Assembly (NCBI GenBank): GCA_036274195.1
Contig: DASUGD010000290.1
Location: 1-29,581, forward strand
Direction of reading: 5' to 3'
Length of the DNA stretch: 29,581 nucleotides
DNA from: JAJKIV01 sp036274195
GTDB lineage: Bacteria > Gemmatimonadota > Gemmatimonadetes > Gemmatimonadales > Gemmatimonadaceae
This document shows positions 1-8,522 of this stretch, one piece after another (positions within the stretch are counted from its first letter, which is position 1; the number at the start of each line of letters is the position of its first letter). The notes below the pieces were generated by a model that made no database searches, was not told the DNA's origin, and saw only the letters and a list, made by a program, of their open reading frames with translations. A program made the translations under genes and the position numbers.

Positions 1-33
1 TGAAATTCGACTCTGACCCCAATTCTCGCCGGC

Positions 34-1065
34 CTAGAAGGTCCAGCTGATCGCGAGCGTGGTCCCGAAGTCGTGCTTTTCCGCCCCCGCCGACTGCGGC
101 TTGTTGTCGAACGAGTCGAAGAACGTGACCGTGAGCATGAAATCCTTCACGAGCTCGTACGATACGCGAAGGTCGTTCTCCCACCGAACGCGACCCTGAA
201 TCGAGAAGCTCGGGTAGAGTTGACTGTTGATCGAGGCATTGAGCTTCGGCGTGTCGTAGCGAAAGGCGCTGAACACCAGGCCAATCAGCCCCTCGAGACT
301 CACCGATGACGAGTCACTCGAGAAGTAGTGCTCGCGCGTGATCACCGGGCCGGCGACGGCCCAGAAGTCGACGTGGTTGTTTCGGGAAAGCGTGCGAGCG
401 CCGAAGGCGCCCAATCGCAACCGGCCCGCGAGATCCAGCTCCTCGTTTCGCTCGTAACCGGCGACAAGCCCGGTGCTCCAGAGGTTCGCTGCCAGGTACC
501 GTTCCGTGAGATCGGCCGTAAGGCGTGTCGTCTGAGGCGAGTCCTCGCGGTCTTCACGAAACGTGGTGACTTCGAGGACGGTTTCCGAGCGCGGACCTCG
601 ATACGCGACCTTCGCCCCGCTCGTGAGCTGCAGCGTCTTGTTGGCCTTCTGAAAGGAAAACCCGAGGTCGAGGTACCCATCGAGACGCGCGACAAAGGTC
701 TGCCTGATCGGCGTGATGGCGACGATGTCGGACAACGAAAGTGTGTCGAGACCGAGCGCCACCCAGCCGTTGGACGCCAGTCCGAGGTTGCCGTAGTACT
801 TGTGTCCCGAGTTGACCTGCACCTCGAACGTCGCGGTGCTCTGGATGCGAACGACCTTGTCCCACTCGATGGAGATCGTGCCGAAGTCGTCGGTCGAGTA
901 CTTGAGGAGCGCACGGGAGAGCGACTTGACCTCGCCCGTGAGCCGGTCGCCGTTGCGGATCCACACCGAATCGGTCTTCTGTGCCTCGCCCACGCTGGCC
1001 GACAGGAGAAAGCCGAGGATGCCCCAGGAGCGGAGCTTCATCATTATCGAGCGAGCCATACCCAT
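34..1065 (-). CDS. DUF481-type outer-membrane beta-barrel protein
   Basis: The 343-residue product begins with a signal peptide (basic start, then WGILGFLLSASVGEAQ). Residues of about 35-115 form a small beta domain (WIRNGDRLTGEVKSL, then IEWDKVVRIQS) of the kind that precedes DUF481 barrels. The remainder alternates polar and hydrophobic residues as a barrel does and ends in the aromatic residue typical of outer-membrane proteins (AISWTF). DUF481 proteins are outer-membrane proteins of unknown substrate. ATG codons at 1065, 1059, 1044 and 1041 are all possible starts and none has a clear ribosome binding site; MMKLRSWG at 1044 would also leave a good signal peptide. It is transcribed away from the mscS-like genes. 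Confidence 0.85.
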   Translation of the reverse strand: MGMARSIMMKLRSWGILGFLLSASVGEAQKTDSVWIRNGDRLTGEVKSLSRALLKYSTDDFGTISIEWDKVVRIQSTATFEVQVNSGHKYYGNLGLASNGWVALGLDTLSLSDIVAITPIRQTFVARLDGYLDLGFSFQKANKTLQLTSGAKVAYRGPRSETVLEVTTFREDREDSPQTTRLTADLTERYLAANLWSTGLVAGYERNEELDLAGRLRLGAFGARTLSRNNHVDFWAVAGPVITREHYFSSDSSSVSLEGLIGLVFSAFRYDTPKLNASINSQLYPSFSIQGRVRWENDLRVSYELVKDFMLTVTFFDSFDNKPQSAGAEKHDFGTTLAISWTF

Positions 1066-1091
1066 CAGCTACGCAGACAGGGCTGCCGTCA

Positions 1092-1106
1092 CAAGTAAAC
1101 CTTCGT
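1092..1106 (-). promoter_or_regulatory. Promoter-like motif upstream of the DUF481 gene
   Basis: Reads ACGAAGGTTTACTTG towards the DUF481 gene, about 27 bases from its first ATG. It shares AAGGT and an A-x-T core with the other copies in this window; TTTACT could act as a -10 element. No convincing -35 element is visible. Confidence 0.35.
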
Positions 1107-1315
1107 CGGGTATCTCAGCGGGGCCAGGCGAGCGCGTGGGAACTCCCATGCCGTTTCCCCGGTGCCTCCCGCCCAACAACCCTCGAGTACCGCAAGGACG
1201 AGTCGCTGACGCTGTGGACTGCCCTCGAGACACCTAACGATGCGCCCGAAGGCATGGGAACGAACACGTTCCGCGACGTGAGCGTGCGGCCACTCCATGC
1301 GTGTCGCCGTACCGA

Positions 1316-1330
1316 CCGAAAGTCCAATTG
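1316..1330 (+). promoter_or_regulatory. Promoter-like motif upstream of the first mscS-like gene
   Basis: Reads CCGAAAGTCCAATTG, ending 31 bases before the chosen ATG. It is almost identical to the copy upstream of the Spy-like gene at 10413-10427, and both point at their gene. Confidence 0.4.
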
Positions 1331-1361
1331 TGTCCCGGTGGGCCCGCCTCATGATCGGGCC

Positions 1362-3023
1362 ATGCCATTGACGACTGTCCTGTGGTTCCTGGCGCTCGCC
1401 CACACGATCGGGCCTCAGGTCCCCGGTGTCGCGGGCCAGGTGTCGACGCCGGCGCCGCCGCAAGCCACCGACCCGCTCGAGCGCACCACCCCGCGTGGCA
1501 GCCTCTCCGCGTTCATCCAGGCCGTGGACGACGAGGACTACGTGCTCGCCAGCAGGTATCTGCAGGTCTCCGAAAGTCAGCGCCGAAGCGCCGAGCCGTT
1601 GGCCCGTGACCTGAAGGCCCTGATGGACCGCTATTTCAGCGAAGCCATCACGAGCATCAGCGACTCACCTGATGGCGCGCTCGACGACGGCCTCCCGATC
1701 GACCGCGAGCGCGTCGGCCCACTCGACATCAACGACACCAAAACCGACATCACGCTCGTGCGCGTGACCGACCCGCAGGCCGGGAAGGTCTGGTTGATCT
1801 CGTCGGAGACGCTAGCGCTGGTCCCGGCGCTCAACCGGTCGGTCGCGCGCACGTGGATCGAGCGCGTCAGCCCGAGCGCGCTGTTGAATCGCGAGCTGTT
1901 CGGCATCTCGCTCGCGCACTGGATCGTGCTGGTAGCGACGCTCGTCATTCCCTTCGTCCTGCTCGCGCTGCTCGCTGCCGGCCTGATGTTCGTCGTTAGG
2001 CGCACAGTGCCCGACATGGGACGACGGTACGATCTCGACGTCTGGTACGCCGCCACGCGCTGGCCCGCCATCACCGTCGTGGTGCTCGTCGTCCAGCTCA
2101 CGATGCTGCGCTTCCTCGGTTACCCGCTCGCGTTCCGCATCACCTATGCGCACATCGCACTAATTGCGGCGGTGATCGCGATGGCGTGGCTCCTCAGGCG
2201 CATCCTGACGCTGGGGTTCGCCCGCGCTCGCAACATGGTCTGGGGAAAGGATCGCACGAGCACGCAATCGCTCATGCTGCTCGGCGAGCGGTTGCTCAAG
2301 ATGCTCGTCGTCGTCGTCGCCATCCTCGCGATCCTCTCGATTGCCGGTGTGAACACCAAGACCGCCCTCGCCGGCATCGGCATCGGCGGCGTCGCGCTCG
2401 CGCTCGGCGCGCAGAAGACCGTGGAGAACTTCCTGGGCGGGGTTTTCCTCCTGAGCGACCGGGTGCTCGCGGTGGGCGACACGTGCAGCATCTCGAACCG
2501 CGTCGGGACGGTCGAGGACATCACACTTCGCTCGGTGCGACTCCGGACGGTGGACCAGACGCTCGTCTCGGTGCCGGCCGGCGTCCTGGCACAGGCCGGG
2601 ATAGAGAACTTCGCCTCGCGCCAGAAGATCCCGGTGCAGACCACCCTGCGTCTGCGATACGGCACGAGCACCCGGCAGCTCAGGCAGATCCTCGACGGTG
2701 TTCGCGAGCTGCTCGCGCGAAGTCCCAAGATCGAGCAGACCTCGGCCCGCATCCGGCTGATCAACTTCGGCGAGCGCGCACTGGAGCTCGAGCTCTTCGC
2801 CTACATGCTGACAGCGGACTTCGCCGAGTTTCTCGGGCTGCGCGAAGGACTGCTGCTCGAGATCGCGTCGATCGTGGAAGCGGCCGGCACCGCCTTCGCC
2901 CAACCCACGGAGCTCATCTTCACGGATGGCAAGCCAGGTATGGCGGTCGCGCCAGGGATGGCCCGCGAGTCGGCAGTCCCGGACGACATGCGTCTGACTC
3001 CGGGGACGCCAGCAGTCAGATGA
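1362..3023 (+). CDS. MscS-family mechanosensitive channel (paralogue 1)
   Basis: This is a 553-residue inner-membrane channel of the MscS family, which opens under membrane tension to release solutes. From the ATG at 1362 the product has a signal-like N terminus (TTVLWFLALAHTIG), a periplasmic region to about residue 175, and then several membrane segments. The pore helix (AGIGIGGVALALGAQKTVEN) lies near residues 337-360, followed by the MscS beta domain (FLLSDRVLAVGD, VGTVEDITLRSVRLRT, VSVPAGVL) and a soluble alpha/beta C-terminal domain. Longer upstream frames reach into the divergent DUF481 gene, so the start was placed at the ATG preceding the signal sequence. A second MscS paralogue follows after 138 bases. 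Its ion or solute preference cannot be read from sequence. Confidence 0.88.
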   Translation: MPLTTVLWFLALAHTIGPQVPGVAGQVSTPAPPQATDPLERTTPRGSLSAFIQAVDDEDYVLASRYLQVSESQRRSAEPLARDLKALMDRYFSEAITSISDSPDGALDDGLPIDRERVGPLDINDTKTDITLVRVTDPQAGKVWLISSETLALVPALNRSVARTWIERVSPSALLNRELFGISLAHWIVLVATLVIPFVLLALLAAGLMFVVRRTVPDMGRRYDLDVWYAATRWPAITVVVLVVQLTMLRFLGYPLAFRITYAHIALIAAVIAMAWLLRRILTLGFARARNMVWGKDRTSTQSLMLLGERLLKMLVVVVAILAILSIAGVNTKTALAGIGIGGVALALGAQKTVENFLGGVFLLSDRVLAVGDTCSISNRVGTVEDITLRSVRLRTVDQTLVSVPAGVLAQAGIENFASRQKIPVQTTLRLRYGTSTRQLRQILDGVRELLARSPKIEQTSARIRLINFGERALELELFAYMLTADFAEFLGLREGLLLEIASIVEAAGTAFAQPTELIFTDGKPGMAVAPGMARESAVPDDMRLTPGTPAVR

Positions 3024-3041
3024 AGTGTCAGATGGGCTGGC

Positions 3042-3056
3042 CCCTTGGTTCAATGG
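3042..3056 (+). promoter_or_regulatory. Promoter-like motif upstream of the second mscS-like gene
   Basis: Reads CCCTTGGTTCAATGG, ending about 105 bases before the ATG of the second channel. It suggests that this gene has its own promoter rather than relying only on the first mscS-like gene. Confidence 0.35.
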
Positions 3057-3161
3057 CACGTCCGTCCGGTACGACCTCATCATGGCTTGGCGCTGGGCGC
3101 TCCTGCTGCGCCCGTCAGCGCAAGCACTCGAGCCCAGGGTCGAGGGAGAGGGGCGGGAACC

Positions 3162-4916
3162 ATGCCCGTTAGGCGTCGGCATTCGTTCAGGGTCGTTGGC
3201 GCAGCACTCGTCTGGGGCAGCGCGGCGTGGGCACAGGATTCCGCCGCCGTCCAGAACGCCGAGCGTCGCGCCGCGGCGGAGGCATCCGCCGTCGACTTGC
3301 CCACGGCGCCGGTGACCGTGGACGGCGTCGCCCTCTTCCGCGTCCGCGGGATCTCCTCCTACCCGGCCGAGCGACGCGCGGCCGAGATCGCGAACCGCAT
3401 CGTCGATGTCGCGGCCGACCGGACGATCCCCGTCGATTCAATCACCGTCCAGGACACGCCCGCAGCATCCATCGTCGTCGCAAACGGCCAGCGATTGTTC
3501 GGCGTGCTCGACGCCGACGCCGAGCTCGAGGGCCTAACGAAGGAGGTCGTGGCCCGGGCGTACCGGAACCGGGTGGCCGAAGCGATCACCGAGTTCCGGC
3601 GTGATCGGGAAGCTTCCAACCTTTGGAAGGACTTCTACCGGGCAGCGATCGCGACCGTCGCCTTCCTCCTGCTCGTGGAGCTGGACCGGCGCAGTCTCCG
3701 GCGCGTCCGCGCGGCCGTCGCCGCACGGTATCGATCGAAGGTTCATGATGTGCGTGTCAGCACGCTCGAGATCGTGCGCGGGGAGCAGCTCTGGAACGTC
3801 GGCCAGCATGCGGTGAGGCTCGTCGCTGTGCTGATCGCGCTGGTGGCCGGGTACCTGTACCTCAACTACGTCCTCGTGCTCTTCCCGTGGACGAGAGCCT
3901 TGGGTCGCAACCTCACGAACATCCTCCTTCAGCCGCTGAAGACGCTCGCCACCGGATTCCTGTCGTTCATCCCCGATCTCGTTTTCCTGATCGTTCTCAC
4001 CGTCATTACCCGCTGGGCCCTCGGGCTCGTCCGGGTGTTTTTCGGGCGCGTGGCCAGCGGGGAGACCGAGCTTCGTGGTTTCGAGGCAGATTGGGCAAAG
4101 CCGACGGAGAGGATCGTCCGCTTCGCGCTGATCGCCATGGCCCTCGTGATCGCATACCCGTACATCCCCGGCTCCGGCTCCGAGGCATTCAAGGGCATCG
4201 GCGTCGTCGTCGGCCTCATGTTCTCGCTCGGTTCAGCATCCGTCATCGGCAACCTGGTGGCGGGACTCGGCATCGCGTTTCGGCGTGCCTTCCGGGTGGG
4301 CGACCGGGTGCGCATCGGGGACACCATTGGCGAAGTCACCCAGGTCGAGCTGTTGACGACCTACCTTCGTTCGCCGAAGAACGAGCAGATCGTCATCCCG
4401 AACTCGCTCATTCTGAACAACGAGGTCGTGAACTACAGCGCGCTCGTGCGCAGCGGTGCTGGCCTCATCGTGCACACGAATGTCGGGATCGGTTACGAGA
4501 CGCCATGGCGGCAGGTCGAGGCCATGCTGGTTCAGGCTGCGCGTCGTACGCCGGGCATTCGCGCCGAGCCCGAGCCGTTCGTGCTGCAGCGGTCGCTCGG
4601 CGATTTCGCGGTGAACTACGAGATCAACGCCTACACCGACGAGCCACGTCGAATCCTTGCGACCTACTCGGATCTGCATCGGAACATCCTCGACGTCTTC
4701 AACGAGTACGGCGTGCAGATCATGACTCCGGCGTACGAGGGCGATCCGGAGCAGCCGAAGGTCGTGCCGCGCGACCAGTGGTTCACGTCGCCGGCGGCAC
4801 TCCCCACACCCGAGCGTGGCGTCGACGCTCCAGTGGCGGCAGGGCCGGCAGATATCTCGCTTGGGACGCGTCGCGATGGGGAGGCGGTGCCGCGCCAGCC
4901 TGCCAAGCAATCGTGA
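3162..4916 (+). CDS. MscS-family mechanosensitive channel (paralogue 2)
   Basis: This 584-residue MscS-family inner-membrane channel has a large periplasmic N-terminal domain. The ATG at 3162 follows a purine-rich ribosome binding site (GGGAGAGGGGCGGGAACC) and opens a signal peptide ending near AAWAQDS. The soluble region to about residue 155 carries VDGVALFRVRGISSYPAE. Membrane segments lie near residues 157, 217, 266 and 320. The pore helix (VVVGLMFSLGSASVIGNLVA) is near residues 345-373, followed by a well-conserved beta domain: FRVGDRVRIGDTIGEV, EQIVIPNSLILNNEVVNYS. Conservation is much closer to canonical MscS here than in the preceding gene, so the two are distant paralogues and not a recent duplication. 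The heptamer CGTTAGG falls in codons 3-5. Confidence 0.9.
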   Translation: MPVRRRHSFRVVGAALVWGSAAWAQDSAAVQNAERRAAAEASAVDLPTAPVTVDGVALFRVRGISSYPAERRAAEIANRIVDVAADRTIPVDSITVQDTPAASIVVANGQRLFGVLDADAELEGLTKEVVARAYRNRVAEAITEFRRDREASNLWKDFYRAAIATVAFLLLVELDRRSLRRVRAAVAARYRSKVHDVRVSTLEIVRGEQLWNVGQHAVRLVAVLIALVAGYLYLNYVLVLFPWTRALGRNLTNILLQPLKTLATGFLSFIPDLVFLIVLTVITRWALGLVRVFFGRVASGETELRGFEADWAKPTERIVRFALIAMALVIAYPYIPGSGSEAFKGIGVVVGLMFSLGSASVIGNLVAGLGIAFRRAFRVGDRVRIGDTIGEVTQVELLTTYLRSPKNEQIVIPNSLILNNEVVNYSALVRSGAGLIVHTNVGIGYETPWRQVEAMLVQAARRTPGIRAEPEPFVLQRSLGDFAVNYEINAYTDEPRRILATYSDLHRNILDVFNEYGVQIMTPAYEGDPEQPKVVPRDQWFTSPAALPTPERGVDAPVAAGPADISLGTRRDGEAVPRQPAKQS

Positions 4917-4918
4917 CA

Positions 4919-4932
4919 GGGCCCGCGGGCCC
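4919..4932. terminator. GC palindrome after the second mscS-like gene
   Basis: A perfect 14-base palindrome (GGGCCCGCGGGCCC) starts two bases after the TGA stop. It could help end transcription, but there is no loop and no following T run, so its role as a terminator is uncertain. Confidence 0.3.
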
Positions 4933-5061
4933 GCCTAACGCCAGGCCGCCGCTGCAGCGCCGCTACGGCAGCCGGGAACATGGCAGGCACGGCGATCGAG
5001 CTGTGACGCCCGCCCTGTCGGCGGTACTGGACATGTGATGGGACGGTGCTGCATGCTGGAG

Positions 5062-5076
5062 GCGAAGGTCCAATGG
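5062..5076 (+). promoter_or_regulatory. Promoter-like motif upstream of the DUF1254 gene
   Basis: Reads GCGAAGGTCCAATGG, about 80 bases before the ATG at 5156, and is one of the closest matches to the shared AAGGTCCAATGG form. Confidence 0.45.
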
Positions 5077-5155
5077 CGAGATCCCGAAGCGCAGTGGCAC
5101 CGTTCGCAGGCTGTACCGGCGGCAACCCGAGATCCCGAGGGGCAAGAGACTGACG

Positions 5156-6616
5156 ATGGAACCCGAGCGAGTCAACGACCTGGACCGCGCTCGCCGGTCA
5201 CGCGAGATCGAGAACGGGCGCGCTGTCGAGCGCGAGGTGCCCGTACCGGTCGGGCAGCTGTCCGCCGAGGAAGCCCTCGAGATCGCCATCGAGGCGTACA
5301 TCTACGCCTACCCGCTGGTCCTCATGGACCTGACGCGCGTCGCGAGCACTCGCGGGCCGGCGGCCGACGGCCTTCGGGCGCTCGCGCCCATGAACCAGTT
5401 CGCCCATGCGCCGACGCTCCCCGATGCGCAGTTCACCGGTGGCGTGCGGCCTAACATAGATACGCTGCAGTCTACGCTCTGGTTCGACGTCTCCGACGAC
5501 CCGCTGATCCTGCGCGTCCCCGACTCCGGGGGACGCTACTACGTCCTCACGATGTTCGACCTGTGGAGCGACGTGTTCGCGGCTCCCGGGAAGCGCACCA
5601 CCGGGACCGGGCCGCAGCGGTACGTGATTGTCGGACCGAAATGGACAGGTCGGCTACCCGAAGGCGTCGAGGCACTGCGGTCGCCGACCTCCCTGGGTTG
5701 GATCGTCTGCCGGATCGAGACGGACGGGGGACCCGACCTGGGCGACGCGCATGCATTCCAGGCCGGACTGCGCGCGGCACCCCTCTCGGCCATCGGACGT
5801 GCGACCGGCATCCTTCCCGACGCCGGGTCACCGCTCGTCGCTATCATGCCTCCCGCTGCGCCCATCCAGCAGCTCGCGAGGATGGACGGCGCGACCTTTT
5901 TCAGCCGGTTCGCCAAGCTCACCGCCGACAACCCGCCGCACCCTAACGACTACCCGCAACTGCAGCGGCTGCGGCGGCTGGGCATCGTGCCCGGCGCGCC
6001 GGTGACCAGGGAGCGGATGTCGCAAACTGCCTGGACGGCGCTCGACCGCGCGATTCCGTTCGCCCAGCGCAGGATCCGCGACCACGCTACGCGCGCCGCG
6101 CGCATCATGAACGGCTGGGCCATGATGACGAGCCCCGTCGGGACGTACGGCACCGACTACGTGAAGCGCGCGCTCGTCGCGTTCTTGGGACTCGGCGCGA
6201 GCCCCGTCGAGGACGCGATCTTCCCGACCGCCTTCACGATGCCGGACGGCTCGCCGTTCGACTCGAATGCGAAATACGAGGTCCGGTTCGCGAGTAGCGG
6301 CCTTCCGCCCGCGCGCGCGTTCTGGTCGCTCACGATGTACAACGATCGGCAGCTGTTCGCCGATAACCCCATTCAGCGCTACGCCATCGGAAGCGGCGAC
6401 CATCTGCGGTACGACTCCGACGGTTCGCTGATGCTGTACATCCAGCGCGAGTCGCCCGGTCGCGACAGGGAAAGCAACTGGCTCCCGACCCCGAGAGAGG
6501 GACCGTTCACGCTGACGCTGCGGCTTTATTGGCCGGCGCCGGCGGCGCTGGACGGCACGTGGGCGCCGCCGCTCGTGAAACGCGTGGGCGAACATCATCG
6601 CCCGATGCGCTGGTGA
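5156..6616 (+). CDS. DUF1254/DUF1214 domain protein
   Basis: The 486-residue product has the two-domain layout of the DUF1254-DUF1214 family. The N-terminal DUF1254 part includes AIEAYIYAYPLVLMDLTR, the N-x-DTL signature (RPNIDTLQSTLWFDVS), GGRYYVLTMFDLWSDVFAAPG and RYVIVGPKWTGRLPEG. The C-terminal DUF1214 part holds ARAFWSLTMYNDRQLFADNP, DHLRYDSDGSLMLYIQ and SNWLPTPREGPFTLTLRLYWP. These proteins are common in bacteria and their reaction is not established. No signal peptide is visible: the first 30 residues are charged, whereas many relatives are exported, so the start could be reconsidered. A GAGGGGC stretch about 14 bases upstream is a weak ribosome binding site. The stop overlaps the GTG start of the MarC gene, indicating one operon with MarC and the porin. 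Confidence 0.87.
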   Translation: MEPERVNDLDRARRSREIENGRAVEREVPVPVGQLSAEEALEIAIEAYIYAYPLVLMDLTRVASTRGPAADGLRALAPMNQFAHAPTLPDAQFTGGVRPNIDTLQSTLWFDVSDDPLILRVPDSGGRYYVLTMFDLWSDVFAAPGKRTTGTGPQRYVIVGPKWTGRLPEGVEALRSPTSLGWIVCRIETDGGPDLGDAHAFQAGLRAAPLSAIGRATGILPDAGSPLVAIMPPAAPIQQLARMDGATFFSRFAKLTADNPPHPNDYPQLQRLRRLGIVPGAPVTRERMSQTAWTALDRAIPFAQRRIRDHATRAARIMNGWAMMTSPVGTYGTDYVKRALVAFLGLGASPVEDAIFPTAFTMPDGSPFDSNAKYEVRFASSGLPPARAFWSLTMYNDRQLFADNPIQRYAIGSGDHLRYDSDGSLMLYIQRESPGRDRESNWLPTPREGPFTLTLRLYWPAPAALDGTWAPPLVKRVGEHHRPMRW

Positions 6617-7299
6617 TCTCCGACTTTCAACCGAGTCCAGCCGACCCGTTTTCCCCGGGCAAGGTCTTCACGTTCCTGTTCGTGATGATCGGGCCACTCA
6701 AGGTAATTGGCCCCTTCGCGAAGATGACGGCCGGGTGGGACCGCGGCGTCAAGCGTCGGCTCGCGTTCCAGGCGATCGTCATCGCGGCCATCGGCGCATT
6801 CGCTGCCGCGACCATCGGCTCGAGTCTCTTGCAGAAGTGGGGGATCTCCCTTGGCGCGCTCCTGCTGACGACGGGGATCGTGCTGTTTCTGGTTGCCATG
6901 CGCGTCGTGATGGAGCAGTACGAGCCGCACGTGCAGGCCGCCGAGACTGGTGATCGCTCCGCGGTCGCGCAGCCAGCGTCCGCCACGGCCTTGGCGTTCT
7001 CCCCGCTCGCGTTTCCCACGATCATTACGCCCTACGGCGCGGCGCTCCTGATCCTGCTCATGTCGCTGCGCTCCGGCCAGACCGCGGTCGTGGTCAAGAT
7101 CGGTGCGATCACGGTGCTCGTGCTCGTGCTGGATCTCGTCGCGATGCTCACCGCCGACCGCATTCTGACGACTCCCGCTGTCCGCCCCGCCCTGGGCATC
7201 CTCGGCAGCGTGCTGTCCGTCCTCCAGGTCGCGTTAGGCGCGCAGGCCATCATCGAGGCCCTTCGCCTGCTCGGCGTCCCCGCCCTGACCTCTGGCTGA
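6613..7299 (+). CDS. MarC-family (UPF0056) integral membrane protein
   Basis: The 228-residue, very hydrophobic product has about six membrane segments, the usual size and topology of the MarC/UPF0056 family, whose transport function remains unclear. Visible family features are an N-terminal segment with FTFLFVMIGPLKVIGPFAKM, a second helix pair (FQAIVIAAIGAFAAATIGSSLLQKWGISLGALLLTTGIVLFLVAM), and the internal-repeat partner (ALAFSPLAFPTIITPYGAAL). The start is taken as the GTG at 6613, which overlaps the preceding TGA (GTGA), typical of translational coupling. A longer frame beginning with TTG at 6529 would lie inside the DUF1254 gene and is unlikely. The porin gene follows after 20 bases. 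Confidence 0.86.
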   Translation: MISDFQPSPADPFSPGKVFTFLFVMIGPLKVIGPFAKMTAGWDRGVKRRLAFQAIVIAAIGAFAAATIGSSLLQKWGISLGALLLTTGIVLFLVAMRVVMEQYEPHVQAAETGDRSAVAQPASATALAFSPLAFPTIITPYGAALLILLMSLRSGQTAVVVKIGAITVLVLVLDLVAMLTADRILTTPAVRPALGILGSVLSVLQVALGAQAIIEALRLLGVPALTSG

Positions 7300-7319
7300 G
7301 CCCACGGACCAAGCCCTTC

Positions 7320-8522
7320 ATGTTCGTCGTCGCGGTCGCGCTCATCGCTTCGGCCGGGTTCGCGCAGCAGCGGCGTGACACGGTGCGGGCGCGCGACACC
7401 ACCGACACGCGCGACCGCGTCGACGACCTGAACGCGGACGCGGTGAAGGGCGGTGTGTTCCCCGGCTCGTTCGTGATTCCAGGCACCGAGGTGTCGCTCG
7501 CGATCGGCGGCTTCATCAAGGCCGTGGGGTTCTACGATTCCGACGCCAGCGACCGCTCACCCGACTTCTTTCCTGGCGAGGATCTGCCACCTAACGAGGC
7601 CGCTGGCGGCACGTACGCCATGACCGCGGGTCTCTCGCGAGTGTTCCTGGACACGCGGGCGCGAACGCAGCGCGGTGACGTGCGCGCGTATCTCGAGATC
7701 GACTTCAACGGGCCGTCGGTCACCAAGCTGCGGCATGCGTACCTTCGCCTGCGCAACGAGCGGATCGAGGTGAACGCGGGGCAGACCTGGTCCACATTCA
7801 TGAACTCCAGCATGAAGCCGCCCATGATGGGCGAATCGAAGCTGAGCGGGATCACCGAGATCCGTCAGGCACAGATCCGATTCACCGATCACCTGTCGAA
7901 AACCCTTCAGTTCTCGGCCGCCGTCGAGAATCCCAGCAGCGACGACGTCGGGGGACCGGTCGAGCAGGCGCGAACGCCGGCGCCAGACGCGATCGTGTCG
8001 CTGGCGCTGGAGCGCGGGAAACTCACGCGCGTGGAGCTCTCGGGACTCGGGCGCCGGCTGCAGGTCCTGCTCGCGGATGGGTCGACGCCATCTGCCACCG
8101 CGTGGGGCGCGCAGCTCAGCGCGGTCGTCGAGCCCAAGCCGCACCATGAGCTGCGGGTCGCGGCCCTGGTGGGCGACGGGATGGGCCGTTACCTGCAGGG
8201 ACTCGACCCGGCGGGCGCAGCCTTGGTGAGTCCCGACGGTGAGGTCGATACGCGGCGCGCGTGGGGCGCGAGCGCGTCGTGGGAGCAGCCGTGGAGCGAG
8301 TCGCTGCGCTCGGTTTTCGCGGCCGGCACCGCCCATGCGGACGCGCCGGACTACTCGGGGCCTGGCACGTTCTCGCGGAGCGATTTCCTGTCGGCGAACC
8401 TTCTGCTTCGGACGAGCAAGTACACCACGATCGCCCTGGAATACGTCTACGGCCAGCGTCGGAACACGGGACTCGCGTCGCGACACAACAACCAGGTGTT
8501 GCTCGGCTTCCAGCTCTTCTAA
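7320..8522 (+). CDS. DcaP-like outer-membrane porin
   Basis: The 400-residue product has a short signal peptide (FVVAVALIASAGFAQQ), a charged stretch rich in RDT repeats at about residues 20-35 (possibly a short periplasmic coiled coil), then a barrel. Family-like features are VSLAIGGFIKAVGFYDSD, LEIDFNGPSVTKLRHAYLRL and INVNAGQ-type strands (EVNAGQTWSTFMNSSM), with the terminal phenylalanine LLGFQLF expected for recognition by the Bam machinery. DcaP-type porins take up dicarboxylates and other anionic solutes; the substrate here is unknown. It is the last gene of the DUF1254-MarC-porin set. Its TAA stop shares bases with the TAG of the converging DUF202 gene. Confidence 0.8.
   Translation: MFVVAVALIASAGFAQQRRDTVRARDTTDTRDRVDDLNADAVKGGVFPGSFVIPGTEVSLAIGGFIKAVGFYDSDASDRSPDFFPGEDLPPNEAAGGTYAMTAGLSRVFLDTRARTQRGDVRAYLEIDFNGPSVTKLRHAYLRLRNERIEVNAGQTWSTFMNSSMKPPMMGESKLSGITEIRQAQIRFTDHLSKTLQFSAAVENPSSDDVGGPVEQARTPAPDAIVSLALERGKLTRVELSGLGRRLQVLLADGSTPSATAWGAQLSAVVEPKPHHELRVAALVGDGMGRYLQGLDPAGAALVSPDGEVDTRRAWGASASWEQPWSESLRSVFAAGTAHADAPDYSGPGTFSRSDFLSANLLLRTSKYTTIALEYVYGQRRNTGLASRHNNQVLLGFQLF

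Larger units (their letters stand above)
1066..1361. other. Divergent intergenic region
   Basis: This 296-base gap separates the DUF481 gene from the first mscS-like gene. Reading frames here are extensions or shadows of the flanking genes. It holds one promoter-like motif facing each way (1092-1106 and 1316-1330) and one CCTAACG heptamer at 1233-1239. I see nothing else. Confidence 0.6.

Noticed and set aside
981..1361. Extended start for the first mscS-like protein
   Set aside because: It would overlap the divergent DUF481 gene and bury the signal sequence that begins at 1362.
2160..3182. Long minus-strand frame opposite the first mscS-like gene
   Set aside because: It is rich in Arg, Asp and His with no recognisable domain and is antisense to a clear MscS gene; a typical GC-rich shadow.
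4963..5301. Minus-strand frame in the gap before the DUF1254 gene
   Set aside because: Most of it is antisense to the DUF1254 coding region, with no domain or ribosome binding site.
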